From: Tepidibacter sp.
GTDB lineage: Bacteria > Bacillota > Clostridia > Peptostreptococcales > Peptostreptococcaceae
Direction: 5' to 3'
Assembly (NCBI RefSeq): GCF_025210165.1
Contig: NZ_JAOASI010000068.1
Location: 1 to 64,000, forward strand
Length of the DNA: 64,000 bases
Part shown: piece after piece, positions 1-8,179 of the stretch
Layout: every line of letters begins with the position of its first letter
Numbering within the stretch: the stretch's first letter is position 1
Program-made: the position numbers and the translations under genes
The notes under the pieces: model-generated
What the model was told of the DNA's origin: nothing
The model's input: the letters and a program-made list of their open reading frames with translations, nothing else
Databases searched by the model: none

Positions 1-134
1 TGAAAGGCAAAAAATAACCTCTTTAGAGGTAGCCTGAAAAAATAAGCGGTTGGCAGACCTTTCAATGTATCTTGAGATACAGCGAGTAATATGCCCTTCT
101 AGGGCTGGAGCAAACCACCCGTTTTACGGGTGGT
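1..134 (+). mobile_element. Putative right end of an IS605/IS1341-type element with omega-RNA-like hairpins
   Basis: Four short hairpins follow one another: 17-30 (ACCTC/GAGGT), 67-80 (GTATC/GATAC), 93-105 (GCCCT/AGGGC) and 114-134 (ACCACCCG/CGGGTGGT). Serial hairpins ending in a CACCC/GGGTG stem resemble the right end of IS200/IS605-family elements, where the omega RNA of TnpB lies. No tnpB is visible; it would lie before base 1. The family call comes from memory of such ends, not from an alignment. A structured 3' UTR of another gene is the alternative. Confidence 0.4.
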
Positions 135-139
135 CCTGA

Positions 140-412
140 TTAGCAAGAGAAACTATCTATATTTCTAATATCTGTTCCCCAAAATCTCCAACCGCCTCTC
201 ATCCATCTAAATCCAGCTACAGAGGTAGGACCGACAAATACTAGCCAAGTCCAAAAACTTCGTCCATTTTCAAGCCATATATAAGTAAATTTATAACGAC
301 AGAATCTTATAGCTCCTGGATCTACCATTTTTAAACCTGGACCTGAGCTTGGTTTTTTAGGTGTATATGAAGGTGGAGGTCCGGGAGGTTGTTGACGATT
401 ATATAAAAACAT
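140..412 (-). CDS. Small proline-rich N-terminus conserved-type protein, function unknown
   Basis: The 90-residue product starts with a proline-rich stretch (residues 8-26, with PPGPPPSY) and continues into a tryptophan- and arginine-rich segment containing FWTWLVFVG. It has no signal peptide and no recognisable catalytic motif. The ATG at 412 is preceded by AAGGAGGG about 8 bases upstream, so the start is well supported. Short proteins of this type occur in other clostridia, sometimes labelled transporter without real support (recollection). The gene lies next to the putative IS end and is divergent from the metal exporter. Its role is unknown. Confidence 0.7.
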   Translation of the reverse strand: MFLYNRQQPPGPPPSYTPKKPSSGPGLKMVDPGAIRFCRYKFTYIWLENGRSFWTWLVFVGPTSVAGFRWMRGGWRFWGTDIRNIDSFSC

Positions 413-510
413 GCATTTCCCTCCTTTCTTATATTAATTTATGATATAAAATTAAAAATTGATACAATATTAAAATTTTTAAAAATATGTTCAAAATCAA
501 ATTAATATGA

Positions 511-537
511 TATAATTGACAATGATAATTAAAATCA
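511..537 (+). promoter_or_regulatory. Candidate promoter -10 with overlapping Fur/MntR-like palindrome
   Basis: An extended -10 (TGATATAAT, 508-516) is followed at 523-537 by TGATAATTAAAATCA, close to the Fur-type 7-1-7 consensus TGATAATNATTATCA. It sits about 80 bases before the exporter at 618. An operator just downstream of a -10 is a plausible block to initiation. The -35 is poor and the region is AT-rich, so chance similarity is possible. Confidence 0.35.
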
Positions 538-617
538 ATTAAAAACAAATGAATAAAATTTTTAAAATATAAATAAAAGGGTATTATATAAAATATAGAA
601 AGGAGAAGTGAAAATAT

Positions 618-1853
618 ATGATAAGAGACATATTAAATATAATTTTAACTAGTGCTGAAAATGCTTTCTTACAAGTTAGTGTATTCGTAGGGGTAGTACT
701 GCTTTTATTTGGATATATAAACTACAAAAAATCAGGAAAATTTGTGGAAAGTATAGAAAAATCAAAAAAAATACAACCTATATTAGGCGCTTTACTGGGA
801 TTAACTCCTGGATGTGGGGGTGCAATATTTATAATGCCTTTATTTGTAAAAGGTAAGGTAAGCTATGGAACTATAGTAGCAACTCTTATAGCAACTATGG
901 GGGATTCTGCTTTTGTAATAATATCAACGCTACCAATACAGTATATAGTAGTTAGTGTAATATCTTTTGTAGTAGCTATTATAACGGGGTATGTAGTTGA
1001 TTATTATAAAGTAGGAGAAAAACTTATAAAAAATATTACTAAATTACCAAGTGAAGAAATTAAAAAGATAAATGAGGAATCTGATCATACGGTTCAAAAT
1101 ATGAGTATTAATTACATGCATATCGGACATGAAGAAGGTGATGAAATTGATATAGCTCTTCATCATAATGCTAAAGGGCATCAAGATATTAACAGTATAG
1201 GCTATAAAATAACGCATAGTAGTTTTTATGTATACTGGGCTTTTATATTCGTAGGTTTTATTTTAGGTGTTATGTTACTTTTTCAAATGGATGTAAATAC
1301 TCTAGGTATAAAGAATTTAGGTAAGATTATTGGGATAAGCGGTACAGTTATATCCATAATAATGATGATAATGAGCAATAAGTTTTTACAAGATGATACA
1401 CATGAGGAAGAAGAGCTTAAAAGAATGTCTTTAAAAGAAACTTTGATACATAATGCTCAAGAAACTGCATTTGTATCAACTTGGGTGTATGTTGCATATT
1501 TAATATATGAAATATCTATATTTACAATAGGGAATGGGAATTATGCTTTAGGTGAACTTGCACTTACTAATATTATGGTATCTCAAGGCTTAGTATCTGT
1601 TATAGTAGGAGCTTTGATTGGATTAATACCAGGTTGTGGTCCTCAGGTTATTTTTGTAACTTTATTTACAAGAGGAATGGTTCCTTTTGCAGCACTAGCT
1701 TCAAATGCCATATCACAGGATGGAGATGCTTTGTTTCCTCTTTTGGCTATAGATAAAAAGTCATCATTATGGGCAACTATTATAACTACAATACCAGCTC
1801 TAGTTGTTGGAATTATAATTTATTTTATAGAAATAAAAATGGGCTTATTTTAA
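618..1853 (+). CDS. Putative manganese/heavy-metal exporter, 10-TM ArsP_2-like permease
   Basis: The 411-residue membrane protein is built of two related halves. Each carries a G-L-x-PGCG motif (TPGCGG at residues 63-68, IPGCGP at 337-342), followed by a segment ending in GDSAF or GDALF. Between the halves is a hydrophilic, histidine-rich loop (H168, H171, H182, H183, H188) that could bind metal. This layout matches the family annotated as putative manganese transporter or 10-TM heavy-metal exporter. The start is ATG with AAAGGAG upstream. It is a single-gene unit closed by a terminator that overlaps its stop. The exported ion cannot be told from sequence; the Fur/MntR-like site upstream favours a transition metal. 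Confidence 0.75.
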   Translation: MIRDILNIILTSAENAFLQVSVFVGVVLLLFGYINYKKSGKFVESIEKSKKIQPILGALLGLTPGCGGAIFIMPLFVKGKVSYGTIVATLIATMGDSAFVIISTLPIQYIVVSVISFVVAIITGYVVDYYKVGEKLIKNITKLPSEEIKKINEESDHTVQNMSINYMHIGHEEGDEIDIALHHNAKGHQDINSIGYKITHSSFYVYWAFIFVGFILGVMLLFQMDVNTLGIKNLGKIIGISGTVISIIMMIMSNKFLQDDTHEEEELKRMSLKETLIHNAQETAFVSTWVYVAYLIYEISIFTIGNGNYALGELALTNIMVSQGLVSVIVGALIGLIPGCGPQVIFVTLFTRGMVPFAALASNAISQDGDALFPLLAIDKKSSLWATIITTIPALVVGIIIYFIEIKMGLF

Positions 1854-1868
1854 GCCCATTCTTATTTT
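1838..1868 (+). terminator. Rho-independent terminator of the metal exporter gene
   Basis: A 10-bp stem AATGGGCTTA/TAAGCCCATT overlaps the stop codon and is followed by CTTATTTT. Confidence 0.75.
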
Positions 1869-1908
1869 ACTGATAACTTGTTAAAAAGTTATACTTGAGA
1901 TTATTTTG

Positions 1909-1972
1909 GAGCAACGGAGCCCATAGGGATCGCTGCTAATATGAGTCACCGCGTTAGTGCGTAGACGAATTT
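1909..1972 (+). repeat. Dispersed intergenic repeat, copy 1
   Basis: This 64-base segment is about three quarters identical to 15530-15592 on the same strand. Shared blocks include GAGCAAC, ATGAGTCA, CGCGTTAG and GTAGACGAATTT. The 3' part can fold: GTC/GAC closes a small CGC/GCG hairpin, and the base changes between copies keep that stem. Both copies lie in the 3' region after a terminator. The family is not one I can name. Confidence 0.6.
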
Positions 1973-2124
1973 TATTTAGGTTTTTTATTTTTTTTAGACA
2001 CTGGCTTACTTGTGTTTTGGCTTACAGAACCTGTTTGCTTTGGTTGAAGAGCGTTAGGGATATTCAGTTCATCGGCAAATTCTAATCTATCATTACATGA
2101 TTTGTTTTTAGTATTTTTATACAT
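1972..2124 (-). CDS. Small lysine/asparagine-rich protein, function unknown
   Basis: This 50-residue gene begins at an ATG preceded by GGAGGT seven bases upstream. The product starts MYKNTKNKSCNDRLEFAD, continues with ELNIPNALQPKQ and ends in a basic lysine-rich tail. It has one cysteine, no membrane segment and no signal peptide. The clean Shine-Dalgarno and uninterrupted frame support a real gene. A spore-associated or nucleic-acid-binding role would fit the composition, but that is a guess. Its 3' end abuts the dispersed repeat at 1909-1972. Confidence 0.6.
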   Translation of the reverse strand: MYKNTKNKSCNDRLEFADELNIPNALQPKQTGSVSQNTSKPVSKKNKKPK

Positions 2125-2205
2125 TGTTTTACCTCCATTTAAATATTCTTTATATTAATTTAACCAATGAAATAAATTATATATGTGAAGTTTTTTACTT
2201 TTTTG

Positions 2206-3297
2206 TTATATTATGCTCTTATCTTTTAATTTAATATTTATATATTTTTCAAGTTGTATTTTTATAATAGCCATAGCAGGAACTCCCAAAAACATACCTG
2301 CAATACCAAATAGTCCTCCGCCTAATATAACTGCAACTATAATCCATAGCGGATTTAATCCGACTTTATCTCCTAAAATTTTAGGTCCAAGGTAAAGACC
2401 ATCAAATTGTTGAAGTAATAATATGAATAAAGCAACCCAAATAGCTTGTATAGGGTTATTTATTAAAGTAATAAGTATAGCAGGAACTGCTCCTATAAAT
2501 GGACCAAAGTAAGGAATCATATTAGATATACATATTATTATACTGATTAAAAGAGCATAAGGAACCTTTAACATTAATAAACCTACAAAACATATAATAC
2601 CTATTATCAAAGAATCTATAGATTTTCCTATTATATATTGGGAAAAAATTTTGTTAACTATCTTAAAAAAATCTGCAACCTTATCTGATTTAAATTTTCC
2701 TAAAATAGCATATAAAAGTCTTTTGATATTATATATAAGATTTTCTTTATCTTTTAATAGGTAAATAGATATTATAACTCCAAGTATAGCATTTAATAAA
2801 TTAGAAGTAATATTAATAGCTTGAGTAACTAAATTACTAGATGTAATATTTAAAAATCCTAATATTTCATTTATTATCTCTGTTAAATTCTCTTTTAAAA
2901 AAGGATTACTGTACTGTAGTAATTTAGATTTTATGATATTTTTATTTACCCATTCTTGAGCTGTAGACATATACACTGGAAGATCTTCAGATAAATCGTT
3001 TATACTATCTATTATTTTAGGAGATAGTATAGTAATTGTGAAGTTTATAATACTTATTAATAATAAGTAAATAAGCATTATACTAAAAGACCTTCTCATG
3101 TTAAATTTTCTCTCAAAATAAACCATTATTGGGTTGAGAATATATGCAATACAAACAGCCCAAATAAAAGGACTTATCAAAGAAAGTATAGAGTTAAATT
3201 TTTGAATAAAAAATTCTGGATTGTTTACAAGTTTAAAGATAATTAATGATATCAATAGTAAAAAAATCACATGTTTAGTTTTATATTTTGAAAACAT
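2206..3297 (-). CDS. AI-2E family transporter (UPF0118-type permease)
   Basis: The 363-residue polytopic membrane protein has an N-terminal pair of membrane helices, a central soluble stretch (residues about 80-150) and a C-terminal helix cluster. Motifs IPYFGPFIGAVPA and LVPK-like GPKILGDKVGLNPLWIIVAVILGGGLFGIAGMFLG (given here only as landmarks G-P-K-I and G-G-G-L-F-G) are typical of the AI-2E/PerM family. Length is normal. The ATG at 3297 has AGGAGG five bases upstream. Family members transport various small solutes or ions, so the substrate is undetermined. It is transcribed alone, divergent from the pseudouridine synthase. Confidence 0.85.
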   Translation of the reverse strand: MFSKYKTKHVIFLLLISLIIFKLVNNPEFFIQKFNSILSLISPFIWAVCIAYILNPIMVYFERKFNMRRSFSIMLIYLLLISIINFTITILSPKIIDSINDLSEDLPVYMSTAQEWVNKNIIKSKLLQYSNPFLKENLTEIINEILGFLNITSSNLVTQAINITSNLLNAILGVIISIYLLKDKENLIYNIKRLLYAILGKFKSDKVADFFKIVNKIFSQYIIGKSIDSLIIGIICFVGLLMLKVPYALLISIIICISNMIPYFGPFIGAVPAILITLINNPIQAIWVALFILLLQQFDGLYLGPKILGDKVGLNPLWIIVAVILGGGLFGIAGMFLGVPAMAIIKIQLEKYINIKLKDKSII

Positions 3298-3489
3298 TAC
3301 AAACCTCCTGCAGAATAACTTAATGTATTTGAAATATTATGATATAAGAGGTATTTTAACATTATATGAAGTCTTATACAATATAAATTGGTTAAAATCT
3401 ATAGAAAAAAAACATATATAAATATATAATAAAAAAGTATGTATTATGAAAAATATGATTTAGCAACAAATTAGAAGAGGAGAGCTATT

Positions 3490-4197
3490 ATGAGATTAAA
3501 TAAATATATGGCACTGTGTGGAGTAGCATCAAGAAGAAAATCTGATGAATTAATAAAAAACAAGAAAGTAAAAGTTAATGAAAAAATAGTACAAGAGCTA
3601 GGAATAGATGTTGATGAAAATCAAGACAAAGTAGAAGTTAATGGGAAAATAATAAAATTAGAACAAAAAAATGTATACATACTTATAAATAAGCCCGAAG
3701 GATATGTTACAACTGTAAAAGATCAGTTCAAGAGAAAGGCAGTATTAGATTTGGTTAAAGATATTGATGAAAGAATATACCCTATTGGAAGACTTGACTA
3801 TGAAACGTCAGGACTTTTAATACTAACTAATGATGGAGATCTTACATATAAATTAACACATCCTAAGCATGAAGTTGTTAAAACTTATTTAGCAAGACTA
3901 AAATTTGTACCTGATAAAATTAAAATAAAACAGTTTGAGACTGGATTAAAAATAGATGAGTATGTAAGTGCACCAGCAGAGTTTAGAGTTATAAAAAAAG
4001 AGGAAAAGCAAAGTATATGTGAAATTAAAATACATGAAGGTAAAAACAGACAAGTGAGAAAAATGTGTAAAGCTATAGGTCATCCTGTTTTATCTTTAAG
4101 AAGAATAGCTATAGGAGATATAAAACTTGAAAATTTAAAAGTAGGAAAATATAGAAACTTAACTCAAAAGGAAATAAATTATTTAAAATCTTTATAA
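3490..4197 (+). CDS. RsuA/RluB/RluE-family rRNA pseudouridine synthase
   Basis: The 235-residue protein has an N-terminal S4 RNA-binding domain (residues 1-47, MRLNKYMALCGVASRR) and a pseudouridine synthase domain. The catalytic motif GRLDYETSGLL is at residues 100-110, with D103 the predicted nucleophile. GKNRQVRKMCKAIGHPVL is the conserved C-terminal motif. The family isomerises uridine to pseudouridine in 16S or 23S rRNA; the exact site (RluB-like or RsuA-like) is not decided. The ATG has AGAGGAGAG upstream. The next gene begins 15 bases after its stop, so it probably heads a three-gene unit with the GNAT-like and MnmM-like genes. Confidence 0.9.
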   Translation: MRLNKYMALCGVASRRKSDELIKNKKVKVNEKIVQELGIDVDENQDKVEVNGKIIKLEQKNVYILINKPEGYVTTVKDQFKRKAVLDLVKDIDERIYPIGRLDYETSGLLILTNDGDLTYKLTHPKHEVVKTYLARLKFVPDKIKIKQFETGLKIDEYVSAPAEFRVIKKEEKQSICEIKIHEGKNRQVRKMCKAIGHPVLSLRRIAIGDIKLENLKVGKYRNLTQKEINYLKSL

Positions 4198-4212
4198 TTA
4201 GAGGTGAAAATA

Positions 4213-4650
4213 ATGATAAGTATTTGCAAAATGTATGAAAAAAGTGAAATTAATATTAAATCTATTCTAGATAAAGAAGATATAGATTATAGCAAAATTA
4301 AACAAAATATATTGTGTGCATATGAAAATAATCAACTTTTAGGATTTGCAGGTTATGAAATAAAAAATAATATGGCTTTTTTAAAAACAATAAATGTTAT
4401 TGACAAAACGTTAGGAATGGTTTTAAAAGATGGACTTATAAAGTCTTTATTAAATATGGCTGATATTAATGGCATAAATATATTTATGGTTAAAAAATAT
4501 GATGAAATGAGTTTTTACAAAAACATAGGATTTAATGATTTAAATAATAGAGATTTTTTATTAGATATTAATATAGACGAAAATGAATATTTATATATAA
4601 AACTTACAGACTTTTTTAAAAATCCTTGTAAGAATAACAAAGAATATTAG
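4213..4650 (+). CDS. GNAT-like acetyltransferase, divergent
   Basis: The 145-residue protein has the strand order and motifs of a minimal GNAT fold: a substrate-side strand QLLGFAGYEIKNN, a strand AFLKTINVI, then a helix GLIKSLLNMADINGI and the late motif MSFYKNIGF. A classic R/Q-x-x-G-x-A acetyl-CoA loop is not clear (LGMVLKDG is the nearest match), so the assignment is moderate. I chose ATG 4213 over the in-frame GTG 4204 because the GTG is part of the ribosome binding site AGAGGTG. It sits between two RNA-modification genes and just before the MnmM-like gene. Its substrate is unknown. Confidence 0.65.
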   Translation: MISICKMYEKSEINIKSILDKEDIDYSKIKQNILCAYENNQLLGFAGYEIKNNMAFLKTINVIDKTLGMVLKDGLIKSLLNMADINGINIFMVKKYDEMSFYKNIGFNDLNNRDFLLDINIDENEYLYIKLTDFFKNPCKNNKEY

Positions 4651-4660
4651 GAGGAAAAAT

Positions 4661-5236
4661 TTGAGATCTAAATATTTAACTAATGTAACTGATTTAACAA
4701 AATTAATAAATAAAGACATAATTAAAGAAGGGCATGTAGTTATAGATGCTACGGTTGGTAATGGATATGATACACAATATTTAGCTGAAAAAGTAGGGAA
4801 CACAGGAAAAGTTTATGGTTTTGATATACAAAAGCAAGCTATAGAAAATACTGAAAAAAGACTAAGAAAAGAAAATTTATTCGACAATGTTAGACTTATA
4901 TTAGATGGACATGAAAATATGGATAAACATATAAATGAAAAAGCAGATTGTATATTTTTTAATTTAGGTTATTTACCTAAATTAGACCATAGTATAAAAA
5001 CTAAACCAAACACAACTATTAAAGCATTAAAAAAATCACTTCATTTACTAAAAAAAAATGGGATATTAAGTATTTGTGTATATTTAGGACACGAGGGTGC
5101 TATAGAAGAAAAAGAAGAAATAGAAAAATTATTATTTGATTTAGAACAAAGAGAATTTGATGTATTAAAATGTAGTTTTAAAAATCAAAAAAATAATCCT
5201 CCACAACTTATATTGGTAGAGAAAAAAGTAGATTAG
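4661..5236 (+). CDS. mnmM: MnmM/YtqB-like SAM-dependent RNA methyltransferase
   Basis: The 191-residue class I methyltransferase has motif I DATVGNGYDTQYLAE at residues 27-41 and a catalytic-region FNLGYLPKLDH near residue 106, the N-L-G-Y-L-P signature of the rRNA_methylase/YtqB family. The B. subtilis homologue MnmM methylates 5-aminomethyl-2-thiouridine in tRNA anticodons, and that role is inferred here. The start is TTG, with AGGAGG overlapping the stop of the preceding gene. It is the last gene of its unit and is followed by a terminator. Confidence 0.8.
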   Translation: MRSKYLTNVTDLTKLINKDIIKEGHVVIDATVGNGYDTQYLAEKVGNTGKVYGFDIQKQAIENTEKRLRKENLFDNVRLILDGHENMDKHINEKADCIFFNLGYLPKLDHSIKTKPNTTIKALKKSLHLLKKNGILSICVYLGHEGAIEEKEEIEKLLFDLEQREFDVLKCSFKNQKNNPPQLILVEKKVD

Positions 5237-5237
5237 A

Positions 5238-5265
5238 AATAGCTCTTTATTAGGGCTATTTTTTG
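5238..5265 (+). terminator. Rho-independent terminator after mnmM
   Basis: Stem AATAGCTC/GGGCTATT (one G-U pair) followed by TTTTTTG. Confidence 0.7.
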
Positions 5266-5449
5266 TTCAAAAATATAGATGAATTAGTGTGAAATATTGG
5301 GAATTCGCCGTTTGGAATTTTTAGAATAAAGAAAGTTTTATTTCAAAATGAAAGTATTTCGAATAGAAATGAAATTTAAATTGCAAAAACTTAAAAAGTT
5401 TGATAATATGAAGTAAACAAAGATTTTAAAATGCATTGGGGGTAAAAAA

Positions 5450-5677
5450 ATGCCAGGGGATGATAAAAAAATAGTTATAGAATATGATTGGTGTAAGGGA
5501 TGTGGAATATGTATAGAGTTTTGTCCTAAAAAAATTTTATATATAGAAAATGATAAGGTAAATATAAAACAAGAAGATAAATGTATAAAATGTGGATTAT
5601 GTGAGATGCGATGTCCTGATTATGCAATATACTTAGAAAAAGTAATTTGTAAGGAGAGTGAATCGTATGCACAATAA
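5450..5677 (+). CDS. korD: 2-oxoacid:ferredoxin oxidoreductase, delta (2[4Fe-4S] ferredoxin) subunit
   Basis: The 75-residue ferredoxin-like subunit has two CxxCxxCxxxC clusters (C15, C18, C21, C25 and C45, C48, C51, C55, each closed by CP). It passes electrons from the thiamine-diphosphate centre to ferredoxin. GGGGGT lies seven bases before the ATG. It is the first gene of a four-gene operon and overlaps the alpha gene by 11 bases. A short delta subunit encoded first is typical of KOR/VOR-type enzymes; which 2-oxoacid is used cannot be read from sequence. Confidence 0.88.
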   Translation: MPGDDKKIVIEYDWCKGCGICIEFCPKKILYIENDKVNIKQEDKCIKCGLCEMRCPDYAIYLEKVICKESESYAQ

Positions 5678-6818
5678 TATAAAATTTCTTCAAGGGAATG
5701 AAGCTTGTGTACATGGAGCTATATATGCTGGTATGAAATTTTTTGCTGGATATCCAATAACTCCTTCAACTGAAATTGCAGAATTATCATCTGTAATGCT
5801 TCCTAGAATTGGTGGTAAGTTTATACAAATGGAGGATGAAATAGCTAGTATGGCAGCTGTTATTGGTGGATCATTAGGGGGATTAAAATCAATGACAGCG
5901 ACAAGTGGGCCAGGATTTTCATTAAAACAAGAAAACATAGGATATGCATGTATTACAGAAATACCATGTGTAATAGTAAATGTGCAAAGAGGAGGACCTA
6001 GTACTGGACTTCCGACTTGTCCATCGCAAGGAGATGTAATGCAGGCAAAATGGGGGACTCACGGGGATCATCCAATAATAGTTCTGTCGCCAACGAGTGT
6101 TAGTGAAACATTTGAACTCACTGTAAAAGCATTTAATTTTTCAGAAAAATACAGAACTCCTGTAATATTGTTAATGGATGAAGTTATAGCACATATGAGA
6201 GAAAAAGTAATAGTTCCAAATAAAGGAGATATGCCTGTAATAAATAGAAAAAAACCTAAAGTAGATCCAAATGAGTATAAAGCATATGAATATACTGAGG
6301 ATTTAGTTCCTGCTATGGCAAATTTTGGAGAAGGATACAGATACAATGTAACAGGACTTGTACATGATGAAACAGGATTTCCTGTTAATAGCACTGATGA
6401 AGCTGAAAAGCTATTAAATAGATTAATGGGCAAGATAAATTCAAATTTAGATGATATATTAATATACGAAGAATATTTAGTTGATGATTCTGATATCTTA
6501 TTTGTGACATTTGGTTGTATGGCAAGGTCAACTAAAGAGGCAGTTGAGAATCTTAGAAATGAAGGTATAAAAGCAGGTATGTTTGTTTTAAAAACAATAT
6601 GGCCATTTCCAGAGGAAAAAATAAAACAAATAAGTGAAGATAAAAATATGATATTTGTTCCAGAAATGAATTTAGGACAAATAAGGCAAGAAGTAGAGAG
6701 AATAGTTCAAGATGATTGTAATATTTATGGAATTAATAAAGCAAATGGAGAAATTATAACTCCTAAGTACATAAATGATTGCGTAAAGGGGGTATTGAAA
6801 AAATGCCTAGTGAAGTAA
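5667..6818 (+). CDS. korA: 2-oxoacid:ferredoxin oxidoreductase, alpha subunit
   Basis: The 383-residue product carries the GYPITPSTE signature near residues 27-35, which sets the pyrimidine-domain fold of KorA/VorB-type alpha subunits, and the stretch ATSGPGFSLKQENIGYA. The C-terminal third (VTFGCMARSTKEAV, FVPEMNLGQIRQEVERI) matches the family end. I chose ATG 5667, not GTG 5658, because AAGGAG lies just upstream of 5667. The enzyme oxidatively decarboxylates a 2-oxoacid to an acyl-CoA, reducing ferredoxin; run in reverse it fixes CO2. 2-oxoglutarate is most likely, branched-chain oxoacids possible. Confidence 0.88.
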   Translation: MHNNIKFLQGNEACVHGAIYAGMKFFAGYPITPSTEIAELSSVMLPRIGGKFIQMEDEIASMAAVIGGSLGGLKSMTATSGPGFSLKQENIGYACITEIPCVIVNVQRGGPSTGLPTCPSQGDVMQAKWGTHGDHPIIVLSPTSVSETFELTVKAFNFSEKYRTPVILLMDEVIAHMREKVIVPNKGDMPVINRKKPKVDPNEYKAYEYTEDLVPAMANFGEGYRYNVTGLVHDETGFPVNSTDEAEKLLNRLMGKINSNLDDILIYEEYLVDDSDILFVTFGCMARSTKEAVENLRNEGIKAGMFVLKTIWPFPEEKIKQISEDKNMIFVPEMNLGQIRQEVERIVQDDCNIYGINKANGEIITPKYINDCVKGVLKKCLVK

Positions 6819-7630
6819 TAAAAAATAATTTTAGAGTAGATAGACTTCCACATATTTGGTGTCCTGGATGTGGGCATGGAATATTGATGAGAAGTATAGC
6901 AGTTGCAATAGAAGAATTGGGTTTAGATAAAGATAAAGTATGTATAGTATCTGGTATAGGTTGCTCATCAAGAGCAGCAGGCTACATGGATTTTAATACA
7001 TTGCATACAACACATGGAAGAGCGATTGCATTTGCAACTGGTCTTAAAGTTGCAAATCCAGATTTAAAAGTTATAGTTATATCAGGAGATGGAGATGCTA
7101 GTGCTATAGGCGGAAATCATCTGATACATGCATGCAGGAGAAACATAGATATAACAACTATTATATTCAATAATAATATATATGGAATGACAGGCGGACA
7201 ATATTCTCCTACAACTCCTAATAAAGAAAAAGGTACTACAGCACCTTATGGAAATATAGATAAGGCATTTGATATTTGTGAACTAGCATCAGGTGCAGGA
7301 GCAACTTATGTAGCTAGAGCTACTGTATATCATGCAAAAAAAATGGTTGAATATGTTAGAAAAGGTATAAATCATAAAGGATTCTCTTTAGTAGAAGGGG
7401 CAAGCATTTGCCCAACTTATTACGGAAGAAAAAATAAAAAAGGTAGTGCAGTTGATTCAATAAAAGAAATGAAATATAAATTTATTGATATATCAAATAA
7501 AGATAAGTTAGATAGAGATGATATAAAGAACAAGATATTAATGGGAGAATTTAAAGATGTTAAGGAACCTGAATATATAGAAGAATATTTTAAAATTATA
7601 GATATGTTTAAAAAGGAGATGTCTGTGTGA
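6803..7630 (+). CDS. korB: 2-oxoacid:ferredoxin oxidoreductase, beta (TPP-binding) subunit
   Basis: The 275-residue subunit has the N-terminal motif WCPGCGHG (C20, C23) and a thiamine diphosphate/Mg site, GDGDASAIGGNH followed by NNNIYGMTGGQ, as in KorB. The ATG at 6803 is chosen over the upstream TTG 6779. The start overlaps the alpha stop, and the gene overlaps the gamma gene by four bases, which suggests translational coupling. It lacks the extra C-terminal cluster ligands of pyruvate synthase beta chains, fitting a KOR/VOR-type four-subunit enzyme. Confidence 0.88.
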   Translation: MPSEVIKNNFRVDRLPHIWCPGCGHGILMRSIAVAIEELGLDKDKVCIVSGIGCSSRAAGYMDFNTLHTTHGRAIAFATGLKVANPDLKVIVISGDGDASAIGGNHLIHACRRNIDITTIIFNNNIYGMTGGQYSPTTPNKEKGTTAPYGNIDKAFDICELASGAGATYVARATVYHAKKMVEYVRKGINHKGFSLVEGASICPTYYGRKNKKGSAVDSIKEMKYKFIDISNKDKLDRDDIKNKILMGEFKDVKEPEYIEEYFKIIDMFKKEMSV

Positions 7631-8172
7631 AAAAAGAATTGAGGTTAACAGGATCTGGTGGGCAAGGATTGATACTCGCTGGTATAATATTAGCTGAGAG
7701 TGCTATAAAAAATGGATTTAATGCAGTTCAAAGTCAATCATATGGACCAGAGGCTAGAGGGGGGGCTAGCAAATCAGAGGTTATAATAAGTGATAGAGAT
7801 ATAAATTATCCAAAAGTTAATAAACCAGATTTACTTTTGTGCCTAACACAAAAATCTTTTGACAAATATGCAAAAAATATAAGTAAAAAATCCATATTGC
7901 TAGTTGATTCTTGCGTGAATATAGGGGATAATATAGATATTGACTTTTGTTATAAGATACCTATAATAGATACTGCTAAAGAGAAAATAGGAAAGCAAAT
8001 GGTTTCAAATATAGTTGCATTAGGGGCTATTGAAGAACTTATTGAGGATATCGAAGACGAAAGTTTAAAAGAAGCAATATTAGCAAGAGTACCTCAAGGT
8101 AGTGAAAAGTTAAATATAAAAGCTTTTGATGAAGGGAAAATGTTGATAAAAAATATATTAAATAGGAGTTAA
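7627..8172 (+). CDS. korC: 2-oxoacid:ferredoxin oxidoreductase, gamma subunit
   Basis: The 181-residue protein starts GTG (GTGA overlap with the beta stop; AAGGAGA upstream). It carries LTGSGGQGLILAGIILAE and QSQSYGPEARGGASKSEVIIS, the hallmark motifs of the gamma domain. Length matches the family. It completes the delta-alpha-beta-gamma operon. Only seven bases separate it from the RpiR-type regulator, so the two are probably co-transcribed. Confidence 0.88.
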   Translation: MKKELRLTGSGGQGLILAGIILAESAIKNGFNAVQSQSYGPEARGGASKSEVIISDRDINYPKVNKPDLLLCLTQKSFDKYAKNISKKSILLVDSCVNIGDNIDIDFCYKIPIIDTAKEKIGKQMVSNIVALGAIEELIEDIEDESLKEAILARVPQGSEKLNIKAFDEGKMLIKNILNRS

Positions 8173-8179
8173 GTTTTAT

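Noticed and set aside
3221-3421. 66-residue plus-strand ORF at the start of the AI-2E gene
   Set aside because: It is largely antisense to the N-terminus and leader of the AI-2E permease and has no RBS; the rest is intergenic.
6068-6433. 121-residue minus-strand ORF within korA
   Set aside because: It is antisense to conserved 2-oxoacid oxidoreductase sequence with no RBS or family match.
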